A stretch of 64,000 bases of DNA from Pseudomonas sp. NBRC 111124 (GCF_001320245.1 NZ_BCBA01000027.1:165817-229816), one strand, 5' to 3'; positions 1-9,562 are shown, counted from the stretch's first letter. Notes: a model not told the origin generated them from the letters alone. A program made the numbers and translations.

Positions 1-423
1 GAACAGATAGTTGTTCTGGCGTATCTGTCGGCTGTCGTAGGGCAAGGCGTCGCCGGTGCGCTGGGCCAGGCGGAACTCGCCATCATTGCCCGGCAAGTAC
101 AGCTCGATATGGTCCATCGGCGGGTATGCCAGCTCCAGCAACCACTGGCGCGGCTGCGCTTCGGCAGAGGCCACATAGTGCAGGTCGACCTTGAGCCAGA
201 ACACCGACGTCGAGTAACCGGCATTCAGCACCTCCTGGTGGTGCGTGCGGAAACGGCTGGCGAAGACCGGCGCGCTGACCTGGGCAATGCTGGCGCTGCC
301 GTCACGGTCCTCGTAGACCTGCATGACTTTGCCCAAGGGAAGGTGCCGGGTCGCCTCGTCGAATTCGACGGCTCCGGCCAGCACGGGCAGCAAGCCCAGA
401 AGCACAATCAGCAAATAGCGCAT
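1..423 (-). CDS. ladS: LadS-type hybrid sensor kinase, N-terminal part (cut by window edge)
   Basis: Only the first 141 codons are present. They show a signal peptide (MRYLLIVLLGLLPVLAGA) followed by a periplasmic domain of the 7TMR-DISM extracellular type 2 family, with the typical 'GYSTSVFWLKVDL' and 'LELAYPPMDHIELY' blocks near residues 70-115. In the family this sensory domain precedes seven membrane helices, a histidine kinase and a receiver. LadS of P. aeruginosa feeds the Gac/Rsm pathway that controls biofilm and virulence. The gene sits divergently next to thiD, as ladS does in P. aeruginosa, and this context drives the name. The kinase and receiver parts are outside the window, so another 7TMR-DISM protein such as a diguanylate cyclase cannot be excluded from sequence alone. 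Confidence 0.75.
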   Translation of the reverse strand, partial: MRYLLIVLLGLLPVLAGAVEFDEATRHLPLGKVMQVYEDRDGSASIAQVSAPVFASRFRTHHQEVLNAGYSTSVFWLKVDLHYVASAEAQPRQWLLELAYPPMDHIELYLPGNDGEFRLAQRTGDALPYDSRQIRQNNYLF

Positions 424-688
424 ACAGCCCCAGCATGGCCTGTCCGGTCGCGTCGCGATGGCCTCCAATCCCTTTGAGACGACGAAATCCGGCAGAGCCC
501 GTTTGTCGAGTTATCCGAGCACTCTAGCATAGCTTTCAACGCTGGCGACGGGCCACTCCAATTTTCAAAGAAAACGCTCTAAATCAATGCTTTCAGTACC
601 GTAACAACATCAAATCTGACCGTTCGATCAGCAATTCAGTCTTGTAGGACGATCCGCGCAAATGGGTTTGGTGGTAAGCTCGCCGACC

Positions 689-1486
689 ATGAATACCTAC
701 AGCTCCCGCCCCGTTGTCCTCTGTCTCTCCGGCCACGACCCAAGTGGCGGCGCCGGCTTGCAGGCAGATATCGAAGCCCTGATCGCCCAAGGCTGTCACG
801 CCGCACCTACCGTGACCGCCCTGACCGTGCAGGATACCGTCAACGTTTCCGACTTCCGCGTGCTCGACCGCGAGTGGGTCCTGGCCCAGGCCAATGCCGT
901 GCTGGCCGACTCCACGGTCGCCGCCGTCAAGCTGGGCATGCTCGGCTCGATCAGCATGGTCGACACCGTCGCTGAACTGCTCAGTGCCCACCCGCACCTG
1001 CCGCTGGTCTGCGACCCGGTGCTGCGCGCCGGTGGCGGTGGCCGCCTGGGCAAGGACGAAGTCGGCTATGCCCTGCGCGAACGCCTGCTGCCGCTGGCGA
1101 CCATCGCCACGCCGAACCTGCCGGAAGCGCGCATCCTCGCGGAACTGCCTGAAGGCACCGCCGACGAATGTGCCGAAAAACTGTTGCCGTTCTGTAGACA
1201 CCTGCTGATCACCGGCGGTCACGGTGACGAGGACGAAATCCATAACCGCCTGTACAGCCGCGACGGCCAGAGCCTCACCTGGACCTGCCAGCGCCTGCCG
1301 GGCAGCTACCACGGCTCGGGCTGCACCCTGGCCAGCGCCCTGGCCGGTCGCCTGGCGCTTGGCGAGCAATTGCAAAGCGCGGTGAAAAGCGCCCTGGATT
1401 ACACCTGGCGCACCCTGCGCGACGCCGAACAGCTGGGCAAGGGCCAATTCGTCCCGCGCCGGCTGCCCCTGGATTTCTGCTCCTGA
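689..1486 (+). CDS. thiD: hydroxymethylpyrimidine/phosphomethylpyrimidine kinase
   Basis: 265 residues, the normal length for ThiD, which phosphorylates HMP and then HMP-phosphate with ATP to give HMP-PP for thiamine synthesis in the cytoplasm. The N-terminal substrate loop SGHDPSGGAGLQAD (residues 14-27) and the C-terminal ribokinase-type anion-hole motif GSYHGSGCTLAS are intact. I chose the ATG at 689 because the protein then starts MNTYSSRPVVLCLSGHD; an in-frame ATG at 662 would add nine non-conserved residues. It lies 13 nt upstream of thiE, so the two thiamine genes are probably co-transcribed. No TPP riboswitch is visible in the 265-nt gap shared with ladS. Confidence 0.95.
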   Translation: MNTYSSRPVVLCLSGHDPSGGAGLQADIEALIAQGCHAAPTVTALTVQDTVNVSDFRVLDREWVLAQANAVLADSTVAAVKLGMLGSISMVDTVAELLSAHPHLPLVCDPVLRAGGGGRLGKDEVGYALRERLLPLATIATPNLPEARILAELPEGTADECAEKLLPFCRHLLITGGHGDEDEIHNRLYSRDGQSLTWTCQRLPGSYHGSGCTLASALAGRLALGEQLQSAVKSALDYTWRTLRDAEQLGKGQFVPRRLPLDFCS

Positions 1487-1499
1487 TACGAGGCTTTAA

Positions 1500-2123
1500 A
1501 TGAAGCTACGCGGTCTGTATGCGATCACCGACAGCCAGCTGCTCGCCGGCCGTTTCCTGTCCCACGTCGAAGCCGCGCTGGAAGGCGGTGTGTGCCTGCT
1601 GCAGTACCGTGACAAAAGCGATGACGCCGCCCGCCGCCTGCGCGAGGCCGAAGCGCTGATGAAGCTGTGCGAGCGCTATGGCACCCAGTTGCTCATCAAC
1701 GACGACGCCGAGCTGGCCGCACGCCTGGGCGTCGGCGTGCACCTGGGCCAGACCGACGGCCCGCTGACACCCGCGCGCGCCCTGCTCGGTCGCCAGGCGA
1801 TCATTGGCTCCACCTGCCACGCCAGCCTCGAGCTGGCCGCCCAGGCGGCCAGCGAAGGTGCCAGCTACGTGGCCTTCGGCCGCTTCTTCAATTCCGTTAC
1901 CAAGCCCGGTGCGCCGGCTGCCAATGTCGACCTGCTGGAGCAGGCCCGTGCCCAGGTGAAACTGCCGATCGCCGTGATCGGTGGCATCACCCTCGACAAC
2001 GCCGCCCCGCTGATCGCCCACGGTGCCGATCTGCTGGCGGTGATCCACGGCCTGTTCGGCGCCGAGAGCGCGCAGGAAGTCACCCGCCGCGCCCGCGCCT
2101 TCAACGCCCTATTCGCTTCCTGA
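1500..2123 (+). CDS. thiE: thiamine-phosphate synthase
   Basis: 207 residues, standard ThiE size. The enzyme is a TIM barrel that joins HMP-PP and thiazole phosphate to thiamine monophosphate. Visible family marks are the N-terminal GLYAITD strand, the QYRDKS pyrophosphate loop near residues 36-41, GVHLGQTD near residue 79, and the C-terminal phosphate-binding IGGIT. It follows thiD and is followed 17 nt later by hemL, so this looks like a thiD-thiE-hemL operon, as in P. aeruginosa. Nothing unusual is seen. Confidence 0.95.
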   Translation: MKLRGLYAITDSQLLAGRFLSHVEAALEGGVCLLQYRDKSDDAARRLREAEALMKLCERYGTQLLINDDAELAARLGVGVHLGQTDGPLTPARALLGRQAIIGSTCHASLELAAQAASEGASYVAFGRFFNSVTKPGAPAANVDLLEQARAQVKLPIAVIGGITLDNAAPLIAHGADLLAVIHGLFGAESAQEVTRRARAFNALFAS

Positions 2124-2140
2124 TTTCGAGAGAAGACCCC

Positions 2141-3424
2141 ATGTCCCGTTCCGAAGCCCTGTTCGCCCAAGCCCAGAAACACATCCCAGGTGGCGTCAAC
2201 TCGCCGGTCCGCGCTTTCAAGAGCGTCGGCGGCACGCCGCTGTTCTTCAAGCACGCCGAAGGCGCCTACGTCGTCGACGAAGATGACAAGCGCTATGTCG
2301 ACTATGTCGGCTCGTGGGGCCCGATGATCCTTGGCCATGGCCACCCGGACGTGCTCGACGCAGTACGCCGCCAGCTGGAGCACGGCCTGTCCTACGGCGC
2401 GCCGACCGCGATGGAAACCGAGATGGCCGACCTGGTCTGCTCGCTGGTACCATCGATGGAAATGGTACGCATGGTCAGCTCCGGTACCGAAGCGACCATG
2501 AGCGCCATCCGCCTGGCCCGTGGCTACACCGGCCGTGACGCCATCATCAAGTTCGAAGGCTGCTACCACGGCCACTCCGACAGCCTGCTGGTCAAGGCCG
2601 GTTCGGGCCTGCTGACTCAGGGCGTGCCGAGCTCGGCAGGTGTACCGGCGGATTTTGCCAAACACACCCTGACGCTGCCGTTCAACGACATCGCTGCGGT
2701 CGAAAAGACCCTGGCCGAGGTCGGCCAGACCGTGGCCTGCATCATCGTCGAGCCCGTGGCCGGCAACATGAACTGCGTTCCGCCAGCGCCTGGCTTCCTT
2801 GAAGGCCTGCGCGAGCAATGCGACAAGCACGGCGTGGTGCTGATCTTCGACGAAGTGATGACCGGTTTCCGTGTTTCGCTGGGCGGCGCCCAGGGTTACT
2901 ACGGCATCAAGCCGGACCTGTCGACCTTCGGCAAGATCGTCGGCGGCGGCATGCCCGTGGGCTGCTTCGGTGGCAAGCGCGAAATCATGGGCTGCATCGC
3001 CCCGCTGGGCCCGGTCTACCAGGCCGGTACGCTGTCGGGCAACCCGCTGGCCATGGCCGCAGGCCTGACCACCCTGAAGCTCATCAGCCGCCCGGGTTTC
3101 CATGACGAACTGACCGCCTTCACCAGCCGCATGCTCGACGGCCTGCAGCAGCGTGCCGATGCCGCTGGCGTACCGTTCGTCACCACCCAGGCGGGCGCCA
3201 TGTTTGGCCTGTACTTCAGCGGTGCCGACGACATCGTCACCTTCGACGACGTGATGGCCAGCGACGCTGAGCGCTTCAAGCGCTTCTTCCACCTGATGCT
3301 CGACGGCGGCGTGTACCTGGCACCGAGCGCGTTCGAAGCTGGCTTCACTTCGATCGCTCATGGTGAAAAAGAACTGCAGATCACCCTGGATGCAGCTGAA
3401 AAAGCCTTTGCCGCGCTGAAGTGA
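2141..3424 (+). CDS. hemL: glutamate-1-semialdehyde 2,1-aminomutase
   Basis: 427 residues, matching HemL, a PLP-dependent class III aminotransferase that makes 5-aminolevulinate for haem synthesis by the C5 pathway. The PLP lysine lies in [14 protein letters not shown], and the class III signature [11 protein letters not shown] precedes it. The true start is the ATG at 2141 ([12 protein letters not shown]) behind GAGAGAAGACCCC; the open frame runs far upstream through thiE only as an uninterrupted GC-rich frame. It is the last gene of the thi-hem operon and is followed by an inverted REP pair that may end the transcript. Confidence 0.96.
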   Translation: MSRSEALFAQAQKHIPGGVNSPVRAFKSVGGTPLFFKHAEGAYVVDEDDKRYVDYVGSWGPMILGHGHPDVLDAVRRQLEHGLSYGAPTAMETEMADLVCSLVPSMEMVRMVSSGTEATMSAIRLARGYTGRDAIIKFEGCYHGHSDSLLVKAGSGLLTQGVPSSAGVPADFAKHTLTLPFNDIAAVEKTLAEVGQTVACIIVEPVAGNMNCVPPAPGFLEGLREQCDKHGVVLIFDEVMTGFRVSLGGAQGYYGIKPDLSTFGKIVGGGMPVGCFGGKREIMGCIAPLGPVYQAGTLSGNPLAMAAGLTTLKLISRPGFHDELTAFTSRMLDGLQQRADAAGVPFVTTQAGAMFGLYFSGADDIVTFDDVMASDAERFKRFFHLMLDGGVYLAPSAFEAGFTSIAHGEKELQITLDAAEKAFAALK

Positions 3425-3430
3425 CTGGCC

Positions 3431-3524
3431 GCCTGCACCGGCCTCTTCGCGGGTAAACCCGCTCCCACAAGTTATGCGTGTAACCTGTGGGAACGGGTTT
3501 ACCCGCGAAGAGGCGCGTGCAGGC
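3431..3524. repeat. inverted REP pair (hemL / Sel1 gap)
   Basis: Two P. putida-type REP copies face each other: the left arm at 3431-3469 (TTCGCGGGTAAACCCGCTCC core) and the right arm at 3486-3524, nearly perfectly complementary. Transcribed, it would form a very stable long hairpin after hemL. It lies directly after the hemL stop, where it may act as a transcript-stabilising or terminating structure. Confidence 0.85.
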
Positions 3525-3581
3525 AATAAATGCCAATCCAATCAGCAAACCCTTCTTCTCAACACAATTTCGCGTAAAACT

Positions 3582-3611
3582 TTGTAAGGTTGGCGCTGCT
3601 TATCCCATAAT
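3582..3611 (+). promoter_or_regulatory. candidate sigma-70 promoter for the Sel1 protein
   Basis: A -35-like TTGTAA (3582-3587) and a -10-like CATAAT (3606-3611) are separated by 18 bp and lie 50 bp upstream of the ATG at 3661. This is a visual consensus match only. Confidence 0.4.
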
Positions 3612-3660
3612 GTGCCACCAGAGACATTGGCCGCAGCTTTGCAGAGGTAAGTCGATCCCC

Positions 3661-4206
3661 ATGAACCGCACCGGCCGCGCCCTTACCCTGGGCTGCCTGT
3701 TGCTTCTTCAGCCCCTGCTGGCCCTGGCGGAGGGCGGTAACTCGTTGCTGATTCCGGCAACGGGGCGCTGCACGCTCAATGTTCAGCCAGAAGACCTGCA
3801 GAACGCGCTGAAAACCTGCGAGGAAACAGCGGCGACCGGGGACGCCCAGGCACAGTTCGAGCTGGGCGAGTACTACTACACGCTCACGCCGAAAAACCTG
3901 AAAAAGGCCCTGGACTGGTTCGAGAAGGCCTCGCTGCAAGGCCACGCCGAAGCCCAATACCGCCTTGGCGCCATGTTCTTCCATGGCGAAGGGGTGAAGG
4001 CCAACAACGTGCAGGCTTATATCCTGCTGAAGATGGCTGCAGTCAACGGTGCCGAAGATGCGCTGGACATGGCCGACGAAGTGACCGAGCAAATGCCCCG
4101 CGACGAACTGGAACACGCCACCCAGGTGCTTGGCCAGATCTTCCGCAAGTACCTGCTGGAACTGCAGAACGCCGAAGGGCGCACACCGTTTTCGCCACTG
4201 CCCTGA
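3661..4206 (+). CDS. secreted Sel1-like repeat protein
   Basis: 181 residues from the ATG at 3661, which gives a clean signal peptide (MNRTGRALTLGCLLLLQPLLALA). After a short cysteine-containing segment, two Sel1-type helical repeats are visible, roughly residues 58-130 (AQFELGEYYYTLTPKNLKKA and AQYRLGAMFFHGEGVKAN). Sel1/TPR-like repeats mediate protein contacts, so a periplasmic adaptor role is plausible; the partner is unknown. The open frame extends upstream to 3487 but through the REP element, so that part is rejected. It is convergent with the DUF1820 gene, only 3 nt apart. Confidence 0.75.
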   Translation: MNRTGRALTLGCLLLLQPLLALAEGGNSLLIPATGRCTLNVQPEDLQNALKTCEETAATGDAQAQFELGEYYYTLTPKNLKKALDWFEKASLQGHAEAQYRLGAMFFHGEGVKANNVQAYILLKMAAVNGAEDALDMADEVTEQMPRDELEHATQVLGQIFRKYLLELQNAEGRTPFSPLP

Positions 4207-4209
4207 GCC

Positions 4210-4536
4210 TTACTTCTCCGGCATCGGCATGGGGAACGGCATCACGTTGCCACTGGCCCTGGCCTCGCTGATCTTGGCCGTGCCCAGGCGCTCCACCTCG
4301 TCAATGCGTACGATCGAATGCATCGGCACGAAACTGCGGATCACCCCTTCGAACTGATTCTTGAGCTTCTCTTCGCTCGGGTCGACCACCACCTGGGTGC
4401 GCTCGCCGAAAACGAACTCGTCGATTTCCAGAAAGCCCCACAGGTCGCTCTGGTAGATCTGCTTGGCATACATCTCGAAGACCTGCCCCTGGTTGAGGAA
4501 GATCACTTTATAGATGGCGGGTTCGCGTTTGCTCAT
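4210..4536 (-). CDS. DUF1820 family protein
   Basis: 108 residues starting MSKREPAIYKVIFLNQGQ (ATG at 4536), ending in a proline- and methionine-rich tail. It matches the DUF1820 family, a small cytoplasmic protein conserved in gammaproteobacteria and without assigned function. The context next to phoH is conserved in pseudomonads. The longer frame to 4650 uses a non-ATG start in a stretch with no homology-like composition. Function unknown. Confidence 0.85.
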   Translation of the reverse strand: MSKREPAIYKVIFLNQGQVFEMYAKQIYQSDLWGFLEIDEFVFGERTQVVVDPSEEKLKNQFEGVIRSFVPMHSIVRIDEVERLGTAKISEARASGNVMPFPMPMPEK

Positions 4537-4710
4537 GTTCGGCGGGATAACACATGCGTAAGAAAAGGCGCGCATCATAGCAGAGCAGGCCCAGGCCCGC
4601 GCAGGTACACCGCTTGTACCAACCCTTGATCGTTTCAGTGCTTTCGCCACTGCCCTTCAAGGGTTATTCTTGAGTTCACCTTCATTGCCGTCGAGCGGCT
4701 AAAAACGACC

Positions 4711-5709
4711 TTGAACGCACCCATACAACCCCATCGTTTCATCCTCGAACCCTTCGAGGCCCACCGTTTCGCCAACTTGTGTGGCCAGTTCGACGAGCAC
4801 CTGCGCCTGATCGAACAACGCCTGGCGATTGAAATCCGCAATCGCGGCAATCAATTCGAGCTGATCGGCGAACCCAAGACCACTTCCGCTGCCGAGCAAC
4901 TGCTGCGCCGTCTCTACCGCGAGACCAAGGCCAACGACCTTTCGCCAGAGACCGTGCACCTGTACCTGCAGGAGTCGACGGTGGAAAACATCGATAACCC
5001 GGCGGTCAATGAAGTCAGCGTCTCGCTGCGCACGCGCAAGGGCAACATCCGCCCGCGTGGCGTCAATCAGCAACGCTACGTCAAGGAAATCCTGGCCAAC
5101 GACATCAACTTCGGCATCGGCCCGGCCGGTACCGGCAAGACCTACCTTGCCGTCGCTTGCGCCGTCGACGCCCTGGAGCGTGAGCAGGTGCGGCGCATCC
5201 TGCTGGTGCGCCCGGCGGTCGAAGCGGGCGAAAAGCTCGGCTTCCTGCCTGGCGACCTGGCCCAGAAGATCGACCCGTACCTGCGCCCACTGTACGACGC
5301 GCTGTACGAAATGCTCGGCTTCGAGCACGTGGCCAAGCTGATCGAGCGCCAGGTGATTGAAATCGCCCCGCTGGCCTACATGCGTGGCCGCACCTTGAAC
5401 AACAGCTTCATCATCCTCGACGAGAGCCAGAACACCACGCTCGAGCAGATGAAGATGTTCCTCACCCGTATCGGCTTCGGCTCGACCGCGGTGATCACCG
5501 GCGACATCACCCAGGTCGACCTGCCCCGTGGCACCAAGTCGGGCCTGGCCCATGTGATCGAAGTGCTCAAGGACGTACCGGGGATCAGTTTCACCCATTT
5601 CCAACCCAAAGATGTGGTTCGTCACCCACTGGTGCAGCGTATCGTCGAGGCCTACGACCGCTTCGAAGCGCGCCAGGTCAAGCCCGAGGTCCCCGGCAAA
5701 GATGCTTGA
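4711..5709 (+). CDS. phoH: PhoH-like ATPase (YbeZ)
   Basis: 332 residues with an unusual TTG start giving [20 protein letters not shown]. The Walker A motif GPAGTGKT sits at residues 137-144 and a Walker B-like FIILDES follows near residue 233. PhoH/YbeZ is a cytoplasmic ATPase linked to YbeY and RNA or ribosome metabolism. It overlaps ybeY by 8 nt, and corC and lnt follow, the classical ybeZ-ybeY-ybeX-lnt operon. In gammaproteobacteria miaB normally lies directly upstream; here only 174 nt separate phoH from DUF1820 and no miaB is present. Confidence 0.93.
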   Translation: MNAPIQPHRFILEPFEAHRFANLCGQFDEHLRLIEQRLAIEIRNRGNQFELIGEPKTTSAAEQLLRRLYRETKANDLSPETVHLYLQESTVENIDNPAVNEVSVSLRTRKGNIRPRGVNQQRYVKEILANDINFGIGPAGTGKTYLAVACAVDALEREQVRRILLVRPAVEAGEKLGFLPGDLAQKIDPYLRPLYDALYEMLGFEHVAKLIERQVIEIAPLAYMRGRTLNNSFIILDESQNTTLEQMKMFLTRIGFGSTAVITGDITQVDLPRGTKSGLAHVIEVLKDVPGISFTHFQPKDVVRHPLVQRIVEAYDRFEARQVKPEVPGKDA

Positions 5710-6175
5710 ACTCGACCTGCAACGGGCCACGGATGCTGACGCCCCGGATGACGCCGCCTTCCGCCGCTGGTGCGAACTGGCCTTGCGCCAGCGCACCGCC
5801 GACTCGGAAATGACCATTCGTCTGGTCGACGAAACCGAAGGCCGCGAACTCAACCACACCTACCGGCACAAGGACTATGCGACCAATGTGCTGTCGTTCC
5901 CGGCCGACGTGCCCGACGATCTGCTCGACATACCGCTGCTGGGCGACCTGGTGATCTGCGTGCCGGTGGTCGAGCGCGAGGCCGCCGAACAGGGCAAGGC
6001 CCTGGAAGCGCACTGGGCACACCTGGTCATTCACGGCTGCCTGCACCTGCTCGGCTACGACCACATCGACGACGATGAGGCCGAAGAGATGGAAGCACTG
6101 GAACGGGAATTGCTGGCAGAACTGGGTCACCCTGACCCGTACGCCGACGATGAAAACGAACCTCTCACACACTGA
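5702..6175 (+). CDS. ybeY: endoribonuclease YbeY
   Basis: 157 residues; the metal-binding motif [11 protein letters not shown] at residues 111-121 holds the three zinc-coordinating histidines of the UPF0054 family. YbeY acts in 16S rRNA 3' end maturation and 70S quality control. The ATG at 5702 lies inside the end of phoH, indicating translational coupling. The protein is acidic at the C-terminus ([10 protein letters not shown]), as in other pseudomonads. Confidence 0.95.
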   Translation: MLELDLQRATDADAPDDAAFRRWCELALRQRTADSEMTIRLVDETEGRELNHTYRHKDYATNVLSFPADVPDDLLDIPLLGDLVICVPVVEREAAEQGKALEAHWAHLVIHGCLHLLGYDHIDDDEAEEMEALERELLAELGHPDPYADDENEPLTH

Positions 6176-6200
6176 TACACGAAGGATCACGAGAACCGCC

Positions 6201-7040
6201 ATGAGCGAAGATCGATCGAGCAACGGGCAGAAGTCCTGGCTGGGTAAACTGACCCAGGCTTTTGCCCATGAGCCGAAAAACCGCCAGGAGCTCCTTGAGC
6301 TGCTGCGCGAAGCCCATCAGAACAAGCTGCTCGACAGCGAAGCGCTGACCATCGTCGAAGGTGCCATCCAGGTCGCTGACCTGCAGGTACGCGACATCAT
6401 GGTCCCGCGCTCGCAGATGATCAGCATCAAGGCGACCCAATCGCCGCGCGAGTTCCTTCCGGCCATCATCGACGCCGCCCACTCGCGCTATCCGGTGATC
6501 GGCGAGAGCCATGACGATGTGCTCGGGATCCTGCTGGCCAAGGACCTGTTGCCGCTGATCCTCAAGGAGAACGGCGACAGCTTCAACATCAAGGACCTGC
6601 TGCGCCCGGCCACCTTCGTGCCAGAGTCCAAGCGGCTTAACGTGCTGCTGCGCGAGTTTCGCGCCAACCACAACCACATGGCCGTCGTCATCGACGAATA
6701 CGGTGGCGTAGCAGGCCTGGTAACCATCGAGGACGTGCTGGAACAGATCGTCGGCGACATCGAGGACGAGCATGACGTCGAGGAAGACAGCTACATCAAG
6801 CCGCTCCCCAGCGGCGACTTCCTGGTCAAGGCATTGACCCCGATCGACAACTTCAACGAGTTCTTCGACAGCGAGTTCTCGGATGACGAGTTCGACACCG
6901 TCGGCGGCCTTGTGATGAGCGCCTTCGGCCACCTGCCCAAGCGCAACGAGACCACCGAGATCGGCGCCTACAAGTTCCGTATTCTCAATGCCGACAGCCG
7001 GCGGATACACTTGCTGCGCCTGACCCCGATCACCCGCTAA
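6201..7040 (+). CDS. corC: CorC/YbeX family CBS-domain protein
   Basis: 279 residues beginning MSEDRSSNGQKSWLGKL. Two CBS domains span about residues 65-190 (VRDIMVPRSQM, then AVVIDEYGGVAGLVTIEDVLEQIVGD), followed by a CorC/HlyC transporter-associated domain near 205-279. The family was named for magnesium and cobalt efflux and is now linked to ribosome and RNA homeostasis with YbeY/YbeZ. It has no transmembrane segment, so it is cytoplasmic. It sits in the phoH-ybeY-corC-lnt operon, 25 nt after ybeY and 8 nt before lnt. Confidence 0.93.
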   Translation: MSEDRSSNGQKSWLGKLTQAFAHEPKNRQELLELLREAHQNKLLDSEALTIVEGAIQVADLQVRDIMVPRSQMISIKATQSPREFLPAIIDAAHSRYPVIGESHDDVLGILLAKDLLPLILKENGDSFNIKDLLRPATFVPESKRLNVLLREFRANHNHMAVVIDEYGGVAGLVTIEDVLEQIVGDIEDEHDVEEDSYIKPLPSGDFLVKALTPIDNFNEFFDSEFSDDEFDTVGGLVMSAFGHLPKRNETTEIGAYKFRILNADSRRIHLLRLTPITR

Positions 7041-7048
7041 GGACAAAC

Positions 7049-8566
7049 ATGCGTTGGATCACCCGCCCCGGCTGGCCCGGTAACCTGCTGGCCCTGGCGG
7101 CCGGCGCATCGACACTCCTGGCCTTGGCGCCGTTCGACATCTGGCCGCTGGCCCTGCTGTCCATCGCCCTGCTCTACCTTGGCCTGCGCGAGCTCAGCCC
7201 GCGCCAGGCCATGTGGCGTGGCTGGTGGTTCGGCTTCGGCCTCTACGGCGCTGGCACCTGGTGGATCTACGTCAGCATGAACACCTACGGCGGCGCCTCG
7301 CCGCTGTTGGCGATCGCCTTGCTGCTGGCGTTCTTTGCCGCCCTTGCCTGGTTCTTCGCCTTGCCCACGTGGCTGTGGGCGCGCTGGTTCAGGCGCAATG
7401 AAGCGCCGCTGGCCGACGCCCTGTGCTTTGCCGCGCTATGGCTGCTGCAGGAAGCCTTCCGTGGCTGGTTCCTCACGGGCTTCCCCTGGCTGTACGCCGG
7501 TTACAGCCAGCTGGAGGGCCCGCTCGCAGGCCTGGCACCGCTGGGTGGTGTGTGGCTGATTTCCTTCACCTTGGCGCTGAGCGCCGCGCTGCTGTGCAAC
7601 CTGCACCGCCTGCGCCAACGCCCGTCATTCCTCGCCGCAGGTGTGGTGGTGCTGCTGGCGCCGTGGGTGATCGGCATGGCCCTCAAGGGCCACGCCTGGA
7701 CCAAGCCTGCCGGCGACCCGCTCAAGGTTGCAGCCTTGCAAGGCAACGTCGAACAGGAATTGAAATGGGACCCGGCGCATATCGATGCGCAACTGGCGCT
7801 CTACCGTGACATGAGCTTCAGCTCCAAGCCCGTTGACCTGCTGGTGTGGCCGGAAACCGCAGTGCCGATCCTCAAGGACCAGGCCCAGGGCTACATCGAC
7901 GTGATGGGCCGCTTTGCCGCCGACCGGCATTCGGCACTGATTACCGGCGTGCCGGTGCGTGAAATCGTGCATCGCCAGCGGCGTTTCTTCAACGGTGTCA
8001 CTGTGACCGGCGAAGGCGACGGTACCTACCTCAAGCAGAAGCTGGTGCCCTTCGGCGAATATGTGCCCTTGCAGGACATGCTTCGCGGTGCGATCGAGTT
8101 CTTCAACCTGCCGATGTCGGACTTCGCTCGCGGCCCCGCCGACCAGCCACTGCTGCAGGCCAAGGGCTACCAGATTGCGCCGTTCATCTGCTACGAAGTG
8201 GTCTACCCCGAGTTCGCTGCGGGCCTGGCAGCGCGCAGCGACCTGCTGCTGACCATCAGCAACGACACCTGGTTTGGCACCTCGATCGGCCCGCTGCAGC
8301 ACCTGCAGATGGCGCAGATGCGTGCACTGGAGGCCGGCCGCTGGATGATCCGCGCCACCAACAACGGCGTGACCGCGCTGATCGACCCGTTTGGCAAAAT
8401 CACCGCAGAAGTGCCGCAATTCCAGCGGGCGGTGCTGTATGGCGAAGTGGTGCCGATGCAGCAGCTGACACCGTACCTGCAGTGGCGGTCGTGGCCGTTG
8501 GCGATTCTGTGTGTGCTGTTGCTGGGCTGGGCGTTGCTGGCTGGGCGCATCGCCAAGACCGTCTGA
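7049..8566 (+). CDS. lnt: apolipoprotein N-acyltransferase
   Basis: 505 residues, typical of Lnt. The N-terminal third contains about six to seven hydrophobic membrane helices; the nitrilase-like periplasmic domain follows from about residue 225. The catalytic triad motifs are visible: Glu in WPETAVP, Lys in KQKLVPFGEYVP and Cys in ICYEVVYPEF. A final C-terminal helix anchors the protein. Lnt adds the third acyl chain to lipoproteins in the inner membrane, the last maturation step before Lol sorting. It is the last gene of the phoH operon and is followed by an inverted REP pair. Confidence 0.96.
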   Translation: MRWITRPGWPGNLLALAAGASTLLALAPFDIWPLALLSIALLYLGLRELSPRQAMWRGWWFGFGLYGAGTWWIYVSMNTYGGASPLLAIALLLAFFAALAWFFALPTWLWARWFRRNEAPLADALCFAALWLLQEAFRGWFLTGFPWLYAGYSQLEGPLAGLAPLGGVWLISFTLALSAALLCNLHRLRQRPSFLAAGVVVLLAPWVIGMALKGHAWTKPAGDPLKVAALQGNVEQELKWDPAHIDAQLALYRDMSFSSKPVDLLVWPETAVPILKDQAQGYIDVMGRFAADRHSALITGVPVREIVHRQRRFFNGVTVTGEGDGTYLKQKLVPFGEYVPLQDMLRGAIEFFNLPMSDFARGPADQPLLQAKGYQIAPFICYEVVYPEFAAGLAARSDLLLTISNDTWFGTSIGPLQHLQMAQMRALEAGRWMIRATNNGVTALIDPFGKITAEVPQFQRAVLYGEVVPMQQLTPYLQWRSWPLAILCVLLLGWALLAGRIAKTV

Positions 8567-8572
8567 GTCGTC

Positions 8573-8665
8573 CTGCACTGGCCTCTTCGCGGGGCAAGCC
8601 CGCTCCTACAAGCGGATTGCGCGCCCTTGTAGGAGCGGGCTTGCCCCGCGAAGAGGCCAGTGCAG
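8573..8665. repeat. inverted REP pair, perfect 40-bp arms
   Basis: The left arm 8573-8612 and right arm 8626-8665 are exact reverse complements over 40 bp, with a 13-nt loop. Each arm carries the REP core TTCGCGGGGCAAGCCCGCTC. It lies between the convergent genes lnt and the YdcF-like gene and can act as a bidirectional terminator-like hairpin. Confidence 0.9.
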
Positions 8666-8666
8666 G

Positions 8667-9431
8667 TTACCGATAGAACAACCGATACCCCACCAACCCC
8701 ACCGCTTCATTGAGCAGCTGCCCGCTCTGCCACATGGCCCGGCTCTCCGGCAGCAACCCAGCGAACGGCCGTGCATGATCGCGCCCAAGGAACCCCACCG
8801 GCGCCGACACCACCTCGAACCCGGCCTGCTCGAAACTCCAGCGCGAGCGCTGCATATGCCACGCCTGGGTCACCACCACCACCCGGTGTATCCCCAGCGG
8901 CTGCAACACCCTGGCGCTCAGCTGGGCGTTCTCCCAAGTGGTGCGGCTGGCCTCTTCCTTCCATTTCACCTCGACAGCGAAATCCTCCCGCAGGCGCTCC
9001 GCCATCAACTGCGCTTCGCTCGGCGGGGTACCGTAATGCAGGCCACCGCTGGTCAGCACTGGCAAGCCCGAAGCCTTCGCCAGGCGCGCGGCAAAACGCA
9101 TGCGCTCGAGGGCTGTTGCCGTTGGCTGATCAGCGCCACCCCAGGCCGGGTCACCACGCTCACGCCCTGCACCGAGGACGACGATGGCATCTGCCCTGCC
9201 TGCCAGGCCAGCCCAGTCACCTGTCGACAAAGGCGGCTCGGACTCCAGCAGGCGGGCTGATTCCTGCACCACCAGCGGCAAGCTCATCAGCCACAAGCCG
9301 CCCAGCCCCACGACAAAGCACAGCGCCGCCAGTCGTGGCCGCCGCTTGCGCAACCACCATGCCGCGAGCAGCAGCACAAACAGGACGCCAGGTGGCATGA
9401 GCCATTGCTTGATGAAAAAACGAATCGGCAT
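8667..9431 (-). CDS. YdcF/ElyC-like DUF218 membrane protein
   Basis: 254 residues from the ATG at 9431, which has GGAGG nine bases upstream; an in-frame GTG at 9437 is too close to that site. Two N-terminal membrane helices (about residues 10-27 and 34-52) precede a DUF218 domain starting at ADAIVVLGAGRERGD. The conserved VVTQAWHMQRS block and a TTWENA block mark the family. E. coli ElyC of this family affects undecaprenyl-phosphate-dependent envelope assembly; the role here is inferred only. It is convergent with lnt. Confidence 0.85.
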   Translation of the reverse strand: MPIRFFIKQWLMPPGVLFVLLLAAWWLRKRRPRLAALCFVVGLGGLWLMSLPLVVQESARLLESEPPLSTGDWAGLAGRADAIVVLGAGRERGDPAWGGADQPTATALERMRFAARLAKASGLPVLTSGGLHYGTPPSEAQLMAERLREDFAVEVKWKEEASRTTWENAQLSARVLQPLGIHRVVVVTQAWHMQRSRWSFEQAGFEVVSAPVGFLGRDHARPFAGLLPESRAMWQSGQLLNEAVGLVGYRLFYR

Positions 9432-9562
9432 CGACACACCTCCATGGAAGGCGTGCAGCCTATAGAGGATCGACGCCGGTCAACAAGCCCGGGCCGGCGT
9501 CGATCATGGGAAGTGTGTTGTAGAACCGGCGCGCGATTGCCCGCGCCTGGCGTCCTGAACGG

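Noticed and set aside
424..688. Possible TPP riboswitch before thiD
   Set aside because: No CTGAGA or related thi-box sequence found; only a non-coding divergent promoter region is visible.
1667..2140. N-terminal extension of the hemL frame
   Set aside because: Overlaps thiE in another frame; Arg/Pro-rich nonsense composition; the good start is at 2141.
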